Of a DNA stretch of 64,000 nucleotides, positions 6,916 through 15,314 are shown piece after piece (position 1 is the first letter of the stretch; the number at the start of each line of letters is the position of its first letter). This DNA is from a virus. The position numbers and the translations under genes were made by a program. Where the stretch lies: IMG/VR virus record IMGVR_UViG_3300035188_000277, positions 1-64,000 of that record, one strand, 5' to 3'. A model generated the notes under the pieces. It saw only the letters and a program-made list of their open reading frames with translations, searched no databases and was not told the origin of the DNA.

Positions 6916-8816
6916 TGACAGACTTTACAGTTTACCAGCAGTACATCCACAAATCCCGTTATGCACGTTTCCTTCCAGAGAAGAATCGTCGTGAACACTG
7001 GAATGAAACGGTCCAGCGTTATGTGGATTATATGTTCACAAAAGTTTCAACAGGCCAGGGATGGACGGTTGATCAAAAGCTAAAGCAAGAAGTATTTGAC
7101 GCAATTTATAATCTTGAAGTAATGCCATCAATGAGAGCATTGATGACTGCTGGTAAGGCTCTAGATCGTGATAACGTCGCTGGCTACAATTGTTCTTATC
7201 TTCCTATTGACGATCCAAAGGCTTTTGATGAAGCCATGTGCATTCTTATGAATGGCACTGGTGTTGGCTTCTCTGTTGAGCGTCAGTATGTGAATAAGCT
7301 ACCAGAAATTCCAGAACAGCTTTTTGACTGTGATACCATGATCACAGTACGTGACAGCAAGGAAGGTTGGGCAAAAGCATTACGTATGCTTATTTCACTC
7401 CTTTACGCTGGTGAAGTTCCAAAGTGGGATTTATCAAACCTTCGTCCTGCTGGTGCACCACTAAAGGTGTTTGGTGGCCGTTCTTCTGGTCCAGATCCAT
7501 TGAACGATCTATTCAAGTTCGTTATTCGTGTTTTCAAGAATGCACATGGTCGTAAACTAACATCGTTAGAATGCCATGACATTATGTGTAAAATTGGTGA
7601 AGTTGTTGTAGTTGGTGGAGTGCGACGTTCAGCAATGATCTCCCTATCTAACTTATCAGATGATCGCATGCGCCATGCAAAAGCAGGACAGTGGTGGGAA
7701 GCAAATGTTCAAAGAGCTCTTTCAAACAACTCAGCAGTCTATACAGAAAAGCCAGAAGTCGGGCAGTTTATGTCTGAATGGCTTGCAATCTATGAATCTA
7801 AGTCGGGCGAGCGTGGAATCTTTTCCAGAGAAGCAAGCCAAAAAGTTGCTAAAAGAAGTGGTCGCAGAGATTCATCGTTTGAATTCGGAACTAACCCCTG
7901 CTCAGAGATTATCCTTCGACCCTACCAATTTTGCAATCTTACAGAGGTCGTTATTCGAAGCACTGATAGTGAGAAATCTCTTGCTAGAAAGATTAGAGTC
8001 GCAACGATATTGGGAACTTTCCAATCGACTATGACTTATTTCCCATATCTACGTAAGATTTGGCAGAAGAATACAGAAGAAGAAAGATTGCTCGGTGTAT
8101 CATTCACTGGCATCTATGATTGCCCAATCATGAACGACTATAATGATCCAGAGTTACCTGCACGCCTAGAACGTCTACGACAGGTCGCTATTGATACAAA
8201 TAAGGAATGGAGCGAGAAACTTGGTATTAATCAATCAGTCGCCATTACTTGCGTTAAGCCAAGTGGAACAGTCAGTCAATTGGTCCTTAGTCCTTCTGGT
8301 ATTCATCCAGGTCATGATAGGCACTATATCCGCCGTGTTCGTAGCGACAACAAGGATCCCCTTACAAAGCATCTTATTGATGCTGGCGTTCCTCATGAGC
8401 CAGACGTTACTAAACCTCATTCTACTACTGTCTTTAGTTTCCCAATGAGACTACCAGAAACTTCAATCACAAGAGAGAATGTATCTGCTATTGATCATCT
8501 AGAACTTTGGTTGAAGTATCAGCGTCATTGGTGCGAGCATAAGCCATCAGTAACAATTAACGTAACTGAAGACGAATGGCCACGTGTTGGTGCTTGGGTT
8601 TATGATCACTTTGACGAAATGTCAGGTGTTTCGTTCCTACCTTATGATGGTGGAACTTATCGTCAGGCTCCATATGAAACCATTACCGAAGCCGATTACG
8701 AAGATCTAAATAAAACTATTCCAACTTCTGTGGATTGGGATGCTCTTGTCGAGATGGATGATAATGTAGAAGGAGTTCAAACTCTCGCATGTACATCAGG
8801 CAATTGCGAAATCTAA
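6915..8816 (+). CDS. nrdJ: Adenosylcobalamin-dependent (class II) ribonucleoside-triphosphate reductase
   Basis: 633 residues, close to the monomeric RTPR type. Expected cysteines are visible: C93 (YNCSY) and C340 (QFCNL) as the redox pair, C329 (TNPCSE) as the thiyl-radical cysteine with E331, and a C-terminal CTSGNC tail (C626, C631) for re-reduction. The substrate-site segments GVGFSVER and GGVRRSAMISL are present. It reduces NTPs to dNTPs using B12 and no oxygen. The class II enzyme replaces the NrdA/NrdB found in T4. Glutaredoxin at 14382 may be a reductant. Confidence 0.93.
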   Translation: MTDFTVYQQYIHKSRYARFLPEKNRREHWNETVQRYVDYMFTKVSTGQGWTVDQKLKQEVFDAIYNLEVMPSMRALMTAGKALDRDNVAGYNCSYLPIDDPKAFDEAMCILMNGTGVGFSVERQYVNKLPEIPEQLFDCDTMITVRDSKEGWAKALRMLISLLYAGEVPKWDLSNLRPAGAPLKVFGGRSSGPDPLNDLFKFVIRVFKNAHGRKLTSLECHDIMCKIGEVVVVGGVRRSAMISLSNLSDDRMRHAKAGQWWEANVQRALSNNSAVYTEKPEVGQFMSEWLAIYESKSGERGIFSREASQKVAKRSGRRDSSFEFGTNPCSEIILRPYQFCNLTEVVIRSTDSEKSLARKIRVATILGTFQSTMTYFPYLRKIWQKNTEEERLLGVSFTGIYDCPIMNDYNDPELPARLERLRQVAIDTNKEWSEKLGINQSVAITCVKPSGTVSQLVLSPSGIHPGHDRHYIRRVRSDNKDPLTKHLIDAGVPHEPDVTKPHSTTVFSFPMRLPETSITRENVSAIDHLELWLKYQRHWCEHKPSVTINVTEDEWPRVGAWVYDHFDEMSGVSFLPYDGGTYRQAPYETITEADYEDLNKTIPTSVDWDALVEMDDNVEGVQTLACTSGNCEI

Positions 8817-8828
8817 GAAGGAAAACTA

Positions 8829-9014
8829 ATGAGAATAGATTCAGAACTATTTGATTTATGTAAGGACTTTATAAGAGAAAACGAAATTTCTTGTCCAGAA
8901 ACGATTTACGATAGAGATTCTCTTCAACTACAGTGTTTAGAATTACTAGAGCAAATTTGTGATCTTATTGGTTATCATGAAGACGAAGAAGAACTAGACT
9001 TCGAAGACGACTAA
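8829..9014 (+). CDS. Small acidic hypothetical protein
   Basis: 61 residues, ending in a run of acidic residues (HEDEEELDFEDD). An acceptable GGAAAA ribosome site precedes it. Not recognised; acidic tails like this occur in DNA-mimic and protein-interaction factors, but nothing specific supports that here. Confidence 0.5.
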   Translation: MRIDSELFDLCKDFIRENEISCPETIYDRDSLQLQCLELLEQICDLIGYHEDEEELDFEDD

Positions 9015-9038
9015 TAAATATCCCGAAGGAGATTCGGG

Positions 9039-9443
9039 ATGTGGACATATAAAGGTGAAATCGTAGAAGATATTGGTAATTATATTGGATTCGTCTATAT
9101 AATTACCAATCTTCGCACCGAAAGAAAATATATCGGTAAGAAAAATTTCTATTTCTCAAAGACTAAGCAAGTCAAAGGTAAGAAAAAGAAATACAAAGTA
9201 GAGTCTGATTGGAAAGACTACTTTGGTTCCAACGAAGAATTAAATCATCACGTAAATATTTTTGGCAAAGATGCTTTTAGAAGAGAGATTCTTAGATTCT
9301 GTTCTTCGAAAGGCGAGATGTCATATTTTGAAGCGAAACTTCAATTCCAGTATGATGTTTTAGAATCAGATCAGTGGTATAATTCTTGGATCTCTTGTAA
9401 GATCCATAAGAAACATTTGACTTTTCTGAAAAAGAAGGTATAA
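9039..9443 (+). CDS. GIY-YIG-like nuclease domain protein
   Basis: 134 residues. GFVYIITN ... RKYIGKKNF has the GIY-YIG spacing (VYI about 19-21, YIG about 33-35). A conserved Asn/Glu-rich region (DWKDYFGSNEELN) follows, as in phage GIY-YIG proteins. A stand-alone homing or degradative endonuclease is likely. Preceded by GAAGGAG at 9024-9030. Confidence 0.65.
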   Translation: MWTYKGEIVEDIGNYIGFVYIITNLRTERKYIGKKNFYFSKTKQVKGKKKKYKVESDWKDYFGSNEELNHHVNIFGKDAFRREILRFCSSKGEMSYFEAKLQFQYDVLESDQWYNSWISCKIHKKHLTFLKKKV

Positions 9444-9444
9444 T

Positions 9445-10113
9445 ATGGATATATTAAATGGTAGTCCTTCGCTTGTCTGTGATAACGCAATAGATAACCT
9501 ATCTTTTAAAAAGATATGCGAACACGTGCGTAAGCCCGAATTTAGGTGGGATTATTGGCCTGTCGGAAAACGATACATAGATTATGATCCAAACTATCCA
9601 TGGTTCTTAGACCCAGATACTGGAAAATACACCAATCAGAATAAATATAAAGATAGTTTCTCGAGTATGGGTCTAGTAGACAATAGAGTTGTCTCAGAAA
9701 TTGGTGGATTGTGCAAAGATGCTTTACTGCAAGTTGCATCGAGATTAAATCTAAAAATCAAAAATATCTATAGAGTAAGATTAGGGTTGATTTTACCCAA
9801 AGAAGATGGTAAGATCATTAATATGCCTCATGTGGATAATGAAATACCTCACTACACAGGATTACTTTATCTAACAAACAATGATGGCGAAACAGTATTA
9901 TACAATGAAATGTATAATTTAGACCGTAAAATTAATAGTGCCGAGCGCTATAAACAAATTATGGATAATGGCGGATTTACGGTCGCCGATAAAGTAGAGT
10001 CTAAAGAAAATCGTTTCATGATATTCCAAGGTAATAGGTATCATTCGAGCACCTGCCCTACTAATATCAAGGAGAGGATAACTGTAAACTACAATTTTGA
10101 TTTGGAGGTATAA
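9445..10113 (+). CDS. 2-oxoglutarate/Fe(II)-dependent oxygenase
   Basis: 222 residues. The double-stranded beta-helix ligands are visible: H129-V-D131 (NMPHVDNE), a distal H200 (GNRYHSS) and R near 211 (KERITVNYNF) for 2-oxoglutarate. Substrate unknown. This is one of four stand-alone 2OG oxygenase-like genes in the window, besides the TET/JBP-like gene. Confidence 0.75.
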   Translation: MDILNGSPSLVCDNAIDNLSFKKICEHVRKPEFRWDYWPVGKRYIDYDPNYPWFLDPDTGKYTNQNKYKDSFSSMGLVDNRVVSEIGGLCKDALLQVASRLNLKIKNIYRVRLGLILPKEDGKIINMPHVDNEIPHYTGLLYLTNNDGETVLYNEMYNLDRKINSAERYKQIMDNGGFTVADKVESKENRFMIFQGNRYHSSTCPTNIKERITVNYNFDLEV

Positions 10114-10114
10114 T

Positions 10115-10213
10115 ATGCCATGGCCAAGTAAGAATCGACCACGCAAGGGTCGCCGTAAAGTCGGCAGTCAGAAGCGCAAGGCTCGTCGTTTGAAGGGTCG
10201 TAAGCGTAAGTAA
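10115..10213 (+). CDS. Tiny, extremely basic protein
   Basis: 32 residues, with more than half Lys or Arg (for example RKGRRKVGSQKRKARR). A strong GGAGG site precedes the ATG. The composition resembles ribosomal L36-like or protamine-like peptides, and similar Lys/Arg-rich mini-proteins occur in some T4-like phages. A nucleic-acid-binding role is likely on composition alone. The following gene starts with its own site, so this is not a leader fragment. Confidence 0.6.
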   Translation: MPWPSKNRPRKGRRKVGSQKRKARRLKGRKRK

Positions 10214-10237
10214 TTTTAATCAGAAAGGTGAATAAGT

Positions 10238-10519
10238 ATGAATAAGTTTTTTCTAGCAGCAGCAATCGTTCTGGGTCTAACAGTTTCCGCTGGTGCATAT
10301 CAGGACGAGACACATAACGGAACAACCGTTGCTGTTCCAGGCGCTGCTAAGAGCAAGGGCGTGTTCGCTCCAGCTATTCAGCTAACTCCACATGGCACCG
10401 TCGTAACTGCTCCTCCAGGTGCAGATGTTGACGTTGATAACGATGGTGATGATGTCTCTGTTGACATTACTCCAAAGGGTAAGCGTGGCCTTCTAGGTCT
10501 CGGCATTCTAGGAATGTAA
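10238..10519 (+). CDS. Exported protein with signal peptide
   Basis: 93 residues. Residues 1-19 form a classical signal peptide (MNKFFLAAAIVLGLTVSAGA) with an AxA-type cleavage site. The mature part is acidic in the middle (DVDVDNDGDDVSVD) and ends with a short Gly/Leu-rich tail. A periplasmic role is inferred. Neighbouring genes at 11684 and 12127 are also exported. Confidence 0.6.
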   Translation: MNKFFLAAAIVLGLTVSAGAYQDETHNGTTVAVPGAAKSKGVFAPAIQLTPHGTVVTAPPGADVDVDNDGDDVSVDITPKGKRGLLGLGILGM

Positions 10520-10521
10520 CA

Positions 10522-10980
10522 ATGAAAAAGCTGAATCTGGACGAAGTCAGAGAGTTCATTGTCAACACATCATTGTCAACAAAGATCTACATCGGTTCAG
10601 ATTCAGCCCGTTACCGTAAGGGTGAAGTTTGGTTTGCTGAATACTGTACTGTAGTTGTTGTTCACTATGATGGCAACCGTGGATGTAAAGTTTTTGGTCA
10701 TTTAGAATCTGAAAGAGACTATGACCAGAAGATGAATCGCCCACGTATGCGTTTGATGAATGAAGTGCAGCGTACTGCGCAGATGTATTTGGATCTAGCA
10801 GAAGCTATTGGTCAAAGAAAAACAGAAATACATCTGGACATCAACCCTGACGAAAAGCATGGATCTTCATGCGTTATTTTAGAAGCAGTTGGATACATCA
10901 AGGGAATGTGTAATGTCATTCCTTTTGTAAAACCAAACGCCTTCGCAGCTTCTATTGCTGCAGATAGATTGCTGGCGTAA
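10522..10980 (+). CDS. RNase H-like fold protein, YkuK/DUF458 family
   Basis: 152 residues. IYIGSDSARYRKGEVWFAEY resembles the first strand of the DUF458 (YkuK) RNase H-like domain with its Asp. IHLDINPDEKHGSSCVI supplies later acidic/His residues. This family is widespread in T4-like phages; its activity is not established, and ribonuclease H-like chemistry is an inference. It starts two bases after the upstream stop. Confidence 0.65.
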   Translation: MKKLNLDEVREFIVNTSLSTKIYIGSDSARYRKGEVWFAEYCTVVVVHYDGNRGCKVFGHLESERDYDQKMNRPRMRLMNEVQRTAQMYLDLAEAIGQRKTEIHLDINPDEKHGSSCVILEAVGYIKGMCNVIPFVKPNAFAASIAADRLLA

Positions 10981-10986
10981 TAATAA

Positions 10987-11062
10987 ACTCCGGTAGCCAA
11001 GTGGTTAAGGCCAGCCGCTCATAACGGTTCCATCGGGGGTTCGAATCCCTCCCGGAGTACCA
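10987..11062 (+). tRNA. tRNA with CAT anticodon (Met or Ile2), plus strand
   Basis: 76 bases. Acceptor ACTCCGG/CCGGAGT, D arm, anticodon loop CTCATAA (CAT), T loop TTCGAAT and encoded ACCA end. It is the only tRNA outside the minus-strand array. A CAT anticodon may be Met, initiator Met, or Ile2 after lysidine modification; I cannot tell which. Confidence 0.92.
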
Positions 11063-11076
11063 CCAAAGGTTTGATA

Positions 11077-11667
11077 ATGCAATCGATCAATAATTATATT
11101 TTCAAAAAACAATTATCTTTAGATCTTAACCTTATCAAACAAGAATGTTGGTCTGCATACGATATAATCAAAGAAAATTATATAGATAAAAATTCTAAAC
11201 ACAACAGACAGTGGTCTTTAGGATATGTCAGTTACAAATATAATTTATTCAGGTTAGGGTATCCAGGGTTTAGTTTATTACATGAACAAATTAGAGATAT
11301 GTTCTTTGAAATAAATCCTAATTCCCGAGAGCAACATTATATACATTGTTGGTTAAACCTTTGCGATCAAAATGGTAATTTTCCATGGCATAACCATTCG
11401 TATAGATTTGCTATGCTTCTTGGTATGCATGGTTTCTTTTGCGTAGACGTTGAACCTTCTTCGACATACTATAAATTCTTGGACACAGAAGATATTTACG
11501 AATTAGAAGACAAAGATAATCTTCTGATTATGGCCAAAAACGATAACGATGAACATAGAACTTATCCTTGGCCATACAATAGAACCAGAATAACTATTCC
11601 TTTTAACATAGTTTCATCTAAGTATACAGGTGTTTTGCCTTGTACTGCTTCCTGGTTCCCTTTATAA
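11077..11667 (+). CDS. 2OG oxygenase/cupin-like protein
   Basis: 196 residues from ATG 11077. FPWHNHSYRFAML gives a possible metal-binding His pair, and EHRTYPWPYNRTRITIPFNI a distal His and Arg, as in Fe(II)/2OG oxygenases lacking a classical HxD. Possibly a hydroxylase. It follows the tRNA directly. Family assignment is moderate. Confidence 0.55.
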   Translation: MQSINNYIFKKQLSLDLNLIKQECWSAYDIIKENYIDKNSKHNRQWSLGYVSYKYNLFRLGYPGFSLLHEQIRDMFFEINPNSREQHYIHCWLNLCDQNGNFPWHNHSYRFAMLLGMHGFFCVDVEPSSTYYKFLDTEDIYELEDKDNLLIMAKNDNDEHRTYPWPYNRTRITIPFNIVSSKYTGVLPCTASWFPL

Positions 11668-11683
11668 TCTGAAAGGATATATT

Positions 11684-12091
11684 ATGCGTTATATTATTGT
11701 GCTAGCATTTGCGCTTTTCTCTACAACAGCAAACGCTGGCTTCTTGGATGATCTATTTGGTGGTTGGAATCAACACCAGCAAGTCGCCTATGGCAAGCAT
11801 TCCAAGCATATAAATACCTATTCCACTGGTGGCGGACATAACGCCTCGTGGTATAACGACCGGAGCGGACGGACAGCATCCGGTATGCGTCATCACTATG
11901 GGGTGGCGCATAGAACCTTACCATTTGGAACAACGGTTTGTATCCACAACCCGTCGAATGGTAGGCAAGTAGAAGCCGTTGTAACCGATAGAGGGCCATT
12001 CGTCAGAGGAAGAACAATTGACGTCAATCAAAACGTGGCTCGTGCCCTTGGTTTCCGAGGAACCGCACATCTAAATTACCATCCGTGTTAA
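11684..12091 (+). CDS. RlpA-like double-psi beta-barrel exported protein
   Basis: 135 residues from ATG 11684 (AAAGGA site; upstream in-frame starts lie in the previous gene). Signal peptide 1-18 (TANA|GF). The RlpA-type DPBB domain spans about 53-131: ASWYNDRSGRTASG, H76 (AHRTLPFGT), D102 (TDRGPF). RlpA-type proteins are lytic transglycosylases acting on naked peptidoglycan. A host-wall role at lysis or superinfection is inferred. Confidence 0.8.
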   Translation: MRYIIVLAFALFSTTANAGFLDDLFGGWNQHQQVAYGKHSKHINTYSTGGGHNASWYNDRSGRTASGMRHHYGVAHRTLPFGTTVCIHNPSNGRQVEAVVTDRGPFVRGRTIDVNQNVARALGFRGTAHLNYHPC

Positions 12092-12126
12092 GGGTCGGTT
12101 GCACATAACAGAAAGGTAAATCCCAA

Positions 12127-12654
12127 ATGAAGAAGATTATTCTAGCTGCGATGACAGCAGCTGCTGTGCTTGCGTATGCAAGTGTGGCAGAAGCAAAAGT
12201 TCATCCTGGCAAACATAGTCAGTATTCAGCAAATCTCGAAGAACCAGATCCGATTGGATCGATCTTCGATGGTTGGGGAGACGTTACTCCTCAGCTACGT
12301 TTTAAAAACAAACGACAGGCTCGCATTTACAGCGAGCGTAGAGAAGCAACTTATGGCTTTGAGCGTGCGGACGATGGATACTCAGGTTCGATCGTAGCTC
12401 TTGGTCATCAGCTTCAGCATCAGGGTCTCCGTGTGTCTGAGCATCCATCATTCGGTGGAGTGCACCATGTTCATCATGGTTGGGCACACTACGCAGGGCG
12501 TGCGATCGACGTAAATGTTGGTCGTGGCGTTTTCGAGGCTCACTCAGCGTATGCACACAATTTTGATCACCTTGCTGCTCAGTTAAGATCAGAAGGTTAC
12601 ACAGTGCTCTGGAGAGTTCCAGGTCACTATAATCATATGCATATTCAAAAATAA
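12127..12654 (+). CDS. Exported M15/VanY-like zinc peptidase
   Basis: 175 residues. Signal peptide 1-23. Zinc ligands of the D-Ala-D-Ala-type fold are visible: H121 with D128 (HYAGRAIDVN) and H170-M-H172 near the C-terminus. This suggests a peptidoglycan peptidase acting in the periplasm. It immediately follows the RlpA-like gene and precedes a terminator, so the two may be a small wall-degrading unit. Confidence 0.7.
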   Translation: MKKIILAAMTAAAVLAYASVAEAKVHPGKHSQYSANLEEPDPIGSIFDGWGDVTPQLRFKNKRQARIYSERREATYGFERADDGYSGSIVALGHQLQHQGLRVSEHPSFGGVHHVHHGWAHYAGRAIDVNVGRGVFEAHSAYAHNFDHLAAQLRSEGYTVLWRVPGHYNHMHIQK

Positions 12655-12660
12655 CAACGA

Positions 12661-12689
12661 GGGTGGCAATGTCCGTGCCACCCTTTTTT
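12661..12689 (+). terminator. Intrinsic terminator after the wall-enzyme genes
   Basis: Perfect 8-bp stem GGGTGGCA/TGCCACCC with a 7-base loop, then six T. It ends the 9.0-12.7 kb operon. Confidence 0.85.
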
Positions 12690-12702
12690 CTTGGAGGCTA
12701 TT

Positions 12703-13269
12703 TTGAATTTAGAAAAAGAAGACAAAACAATAGACATTCCGAATATCGAAGACCACCACTATTATCTATTCAACTCAACATTCGACGCAAGTTCTACGGG
12801 CGAAGCATTAAAGTTTATTCTTGCCCGTAACCTAATGAAAAAAGACCGCCCGAAGTTTATGAAATTTATTATTAACTCTCCTGGCGGCGAAGTTCCCTCA
12901 GCCTTTTCTCTCATCGATACGATGAAGGGTTCAAAGATTCCGGTATATACATATGGACTTGGTGAAATTGCTTCTTGTGGTCTACTTACGTTTATGGCGG
13001 GAGCAAAAGGACATCGTTACATTACTAGAAATACCGCAATTCTATCCCACCAGTTCTCATGGGGATCTATGGGTAAAGAACATGAATTGATGGCATCAGT
13101 CAAAGAATTTAATAATACCAGTCAGCGCATTGTAGATCATTATAAGAAGTGCACTGGTCAAACCGAAGCAACTATTAAGAAGTATCTACTACCACCAGAA
13201 GATGTTTGGTTAACTCCAAAGGAAGCAGTGAAATATGGAATCGCAGACGAAATTGTGGATTTTTATTGA
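12703..13269 (+). CDS. clpP: ClpP-like serine protease
   Basis: 188 residues from the TTG at 12703, five bases after GGAGG; the earlier in-frame TTG contains the ribosome site itself and is rejected. Strand-loop INSPGGEV, catalytic S91 (EIASCG) and H116 (LSHQFSWG) match ClpP. Residue Cys follows Ser where Met is usual. No partner ATPase is seen in this window, so it may work with host ClpX/ClpA or as a prohead protease-like enzyme in another role. Confidence 0.8.
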   Translation: MNLEKEDKTIDIPNIEDHHYYLFNSTFDASSTGEALKFILARNLMKKDRPKFMKFIINSPGGEVPSAFSLIDTMKGSKIPVYTYGLGEIASCGLLTFMAGAKGHRYITRNTAILSHQFSWGSMGKEHELMASVKEFNNTSQRIVDHYKKCTGQTEATIKKYLLPPEDVWLTPKEAVKYGIADEIVDFY

Positions 13270-13471
13270 GTGGGTAGCAACTGTTGTTCTAATCGTAGGT
13301 GTTGCTCTGACTTCATGGAATATCTATCCAGCTAATATATACGTAAGTGCTGCTGGTAATCTATTGTGGTTTGTGATAGGTTGGCACTGGAGAAAATTGT
13401 CTCTAATCACAATCCAAATTATAGTTACTGGTATATATGCAGTTGGGTTGTGGAAGTATTGGTTCTTATAA
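13235..13471 (+). CDS. Small multi-span membrane protein
   Basis: 78 residues with three hydrophobic spans (VATVVLIVGVALTSW, GNLLWFVIGWHW, IIVTGIYAVGL). It resembles the DUF6552-type membrane proteins. The ATG at 13235 overlaps the protease end by 35 bases; a TTG at 13253 is an alternative start. Function unknown. Confidence 0.55.
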   Translation: MESQTKLWIFIEWVATVVLIVGVALTSWNIYPANIYVSAAGNLLWFVIGWHWRKLSLITIQIIVTGIYAVGLWKYWFL

Positions 13472-13474
13472 ATA
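13467..13474 (+). promoter_or_regulatory. T4-type late promoter TATAAATA
   Basis: Exact TATAAATA on the plus strand 19 bases before the next ATG. It is read by the gp55 sigma factor in T4-like phages. It also overlaps the end of the preceding gene, so it could be chance. Confidence 0.45.
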
Positions 13475-13492
13475 ATCCAAAAAGGAATCAAT

Positions 13493-14215
13493 ATGCAGAA
13501 CTTCTCAGAATTTATTGCCGAGTTAAAAATAACTCTAAAATGTCACGAAGAGCTTAATGAGAAGCTCTGGGATGGCGATAAAATAAAGCCAGAAGTTCGT
13601 AAGGCTCTTATAAAATTCGGCGAGACTTGGGCTGACTTTGCTAAGATTCCCAAGAGTATGATTGAAGATATCGTAATGACAGGTGGTAACACTAACTTCA
13701 ATTACACTTCTAAATCTGATATTGATGTTCATCTTATCGTCGACCGTTCTAAATTGTTTAGCGATCCAAAATTCGTAGAGGAATATCTCCAGGATAAAAA
13801 ATCTCTCTGGACTCTATCTCACGATGTTAATGTATATGGATATCCGCTAGAACCTTACGCTCAAGATAATAGTATTAAATATCCGAAAGATCAGGGCGTC
13901 TATTCTCTTAAAAACGATGAATGGTTAAAGAAACCTGGTAAGTGCGACTACGATTATCAGAACGATCACCTTCTTAAACAGAAGGTTAAGCACTATATGC
14001 ACGCCATTGACCATCTAATCAAAAATAAGATGGGCGAGGGTGCAGTCAATGTTTTGAAAACAAAACTAAAGAACATGCGAGCCGCTGGCATCCAGCAGTA
14101 TGGTGAATATTCCAGAGAGAACCTAGTATTCAAAGAGCTACGTAACAGAGGATATCTGGATAAGATGAATGCCTATGATAAGGGCGTCCAAGATCAAGAG
14201 CTCTCGCTAAAATAA
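13493..14215 (+). CDS. Nucleotidyltransferase-fold protein
   Basis: 240 residues. GGN at 64-66 and D76-I-D78-V-H (SKSDIDVHL) form the minimal nucleotidyltransferase motif (GG ... DxD). Such phage proteins may modify RNA, proteins or small molecules. Substrate unknown. Good AAAGGA site upstream. Confidence 0.65.
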   Translation: MQNFSEFIAELKITLKCHEELNEKLWDGDKIKPEVRKALIKFGETWADFAKIPKSMIEDIVMTGGNTNFNYTSKSDIDVHLIVDRSKLFSDPKFVEEYLQDKKSLWTLSHDVNVYGYPLEPYAQDNSIKYPKDQGVYSLKNDEWLKKPGKCDYDYQNDHLLKQKVKHYMHAIDHLIKNKMGEGAVNVLKTKLKNMRAAGIQQYGEYSRENLVFKELRNRGYLDKMNAYDKGVQDQELSLK

Positions 14216-14218
14216 ATA

Positions 14219-14247
14219 TTGCTTTCCACTAAAAAATAAGTTATAAT
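14219..14247 (+). promoter_or_regulatory. Sigma70-like promoter
   Basis: TTGCTT (14219-14224), 17-base spacer, TATAAT (14242-14247) in the gap before the 14273 gene. It would start the glutaredoxin, AdoMet decarboxylase and sugar gene run. Confidence 0.65.
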
Positions 14248-14272
14248 GTTCTGATCTAACTTGGAGGTTGTC

Positions 14273-14392
14273 ATGAATATGAGCAGTGATCTAGAATTTA
14301 TGGTTGAGACGGACATGATTTTGCTGGGCTATAATCCGTATAACCCTGCTGATGTCAATTTGTATTGGGAGGATTACTTTAATGGCCATTGA
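14273..14392 (+). CDS. Short acidic hypothetical protein
   Basis: 39 residues (MNMSSDLEFMVETDMILLGY ...), with a perfect GGAGG site upstream and directly after the promoter. It overlaps the glutaredoxin start by 11 bases, suggesting translational coupling. Not recognised. Confidence 0.5.
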   Translation: MNMSSDLEFMVETDMILLGYNPYNPADVNLYWEDYFNGH

Positions 14393-14657
14393 GATTTATT
14401 CAAAGACTAATTGTGTGCATTGCGATCAAGCAAAGCAAATCCTACGCACACACGGTAAAGATTTCATTGAGTATAAGTTAGACGAAGACTTTACTCGTGA
14501 GATTCTACTATCAAAGTTTCCAGAAGCTAAGACTTTTCCTGTCGTAGTCGTTGATGGTTTTAACATCGGCGGATATGAGCAGCTAAAGCAGCATCTTGTT
14601 GAAGAAACTTCAGACACTCGCAAGGTTCTATTGGAAAATAATTACCACGGAGCATAA
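14382..14657 (+). CDS. nrdC: Glutaredoxin (NrdC-like)
   Basis: 91 residues from ATG 14382, preceded by GGGAGGA. Thioredoxin-fold protein with C11-V-H-C14 active site and the TFPVVVVDG cis-Pro loop and GGYEQL glutathione region. It can deliver electrons to ribonucleotide reductase; for the class II enzyme here a reductant role is plausible but not proven. Confidence 0.85.
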   Translation: MAIEIYSKTNCVHCDQAKQILRTHGKDFIEYKLDEDFTREILLSKFPEAKTFPVVVVDGFNIGGYEQLKQHLVEETSDTRKVLLENNYHGA

Positions 14658-14660
14658 ATT

Positions 14661-14942
14661 ATGGCTACCTACGATCGTGACACTCTGCTAGAAGACCTAC
14701 GCAAGAATGTTGTTGCAGTTTATTTCACAAAGGTTAATGGCGAAAAGCGAGAGATGCGTTGCACTCTCATGCCAGGTCTACTTCCTCCGACATATGTCGA
14801 AGAAGAAAAAGACGTAAAGAAATTCCATGACGAGAACAAAGAAGTTCTTGCTGTATGGGACGTGATGAAGGGTGGATGGCGTTCATTCCGTATCGACTCT
14901 ATTGAATATGTTCAAGTTTTAGATCCATATCAATATTTTTAG
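14661..14942 (+). CDS. Conserved phage protein, DUF2693/SH3-like
   Basis: 93 residues. The KVNGEKREMRCTLMPGLLP pattern and WDVMKGGWRSFRIDSI resemble the SH3-barrel proteins conserved in T4-like phages. Unknown function. Separated from glutaredoxin by three bases. Confidence 0.6.
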   Translation: MATYDRDTLLEDLRKNVVAVYFTKVNGEKREMRCTLMPGLLPPTYVEEEKDVKKFHDENKEVLAVWDVMKGGWRSFRIDSIEYVQVLDPYQYF

Positions 14943-14951
14943 GAGTCAAGA

Positions 14952-15314
14952 ATGAACGAAAAGACCTACTGGGGTTATCACCTAATCATCAATGCGGGCG
15001 ATTGCGATAGAGCAGCAGTAACAAGTCCAGCAACAATTTACGAATTCGTTACCGATCTAGTTGAGAAGATTGACATGGTTGCTTATGGCGAACCACAGAT
15101 CGTTCACTTTGGCGACGGTAATAAGTCTGGATATACTCTTGTCCAGCTAATCGAAACAAGTAACATTTGTGCACATTTCTGCGACGATTCAGGTGATATG
15201 TACCTAGACGTCTTTTCGTGCAAGCCTTTTGATAAAAACGTAGTTGCTCAACTTGTTGATGACTATTTCCTACCTACTAGATCAAATACTACATATCTAG
15301 AAAGACAAGCATAA
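14952..15314 (+). CDS. speD: S-adenosylmethionine decarboxylase-like protein
   Basis: 120 residues. S70 (IETSN), H75 (CAHF) and C90 (DVFSCKPF) match the SpeD pyruvoyl serine, processing His and catalytic Cys. The HFGDGNKSGYTLVQL region fits as well. It would make decarboxylated AdoMet for spermidine synthesis. No spermidine synthase gene is in the window. Polyamines could neutralise packaged DNA, or feed the predicted base-modification pathway; both are inferences. Confidence 0.75.
   Translation: MNEKTYWGYHLIINAGDCDRAAVTSPATIYEFVTDLVEKIDMVAYGEPQIVHFGDGNKSGYTLVQLIETSNICAHFCDDSGDMYLDVFSCKPFDKNVVAQLVDDYFLPTRSNTTYLERQA

Noticed and set aside
10987-11062. Phage attachment site at the lone tRNA
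   Set aside because: No integrase or att-like repeat is seen, and the gene content is that of a lytic T4-like phage.
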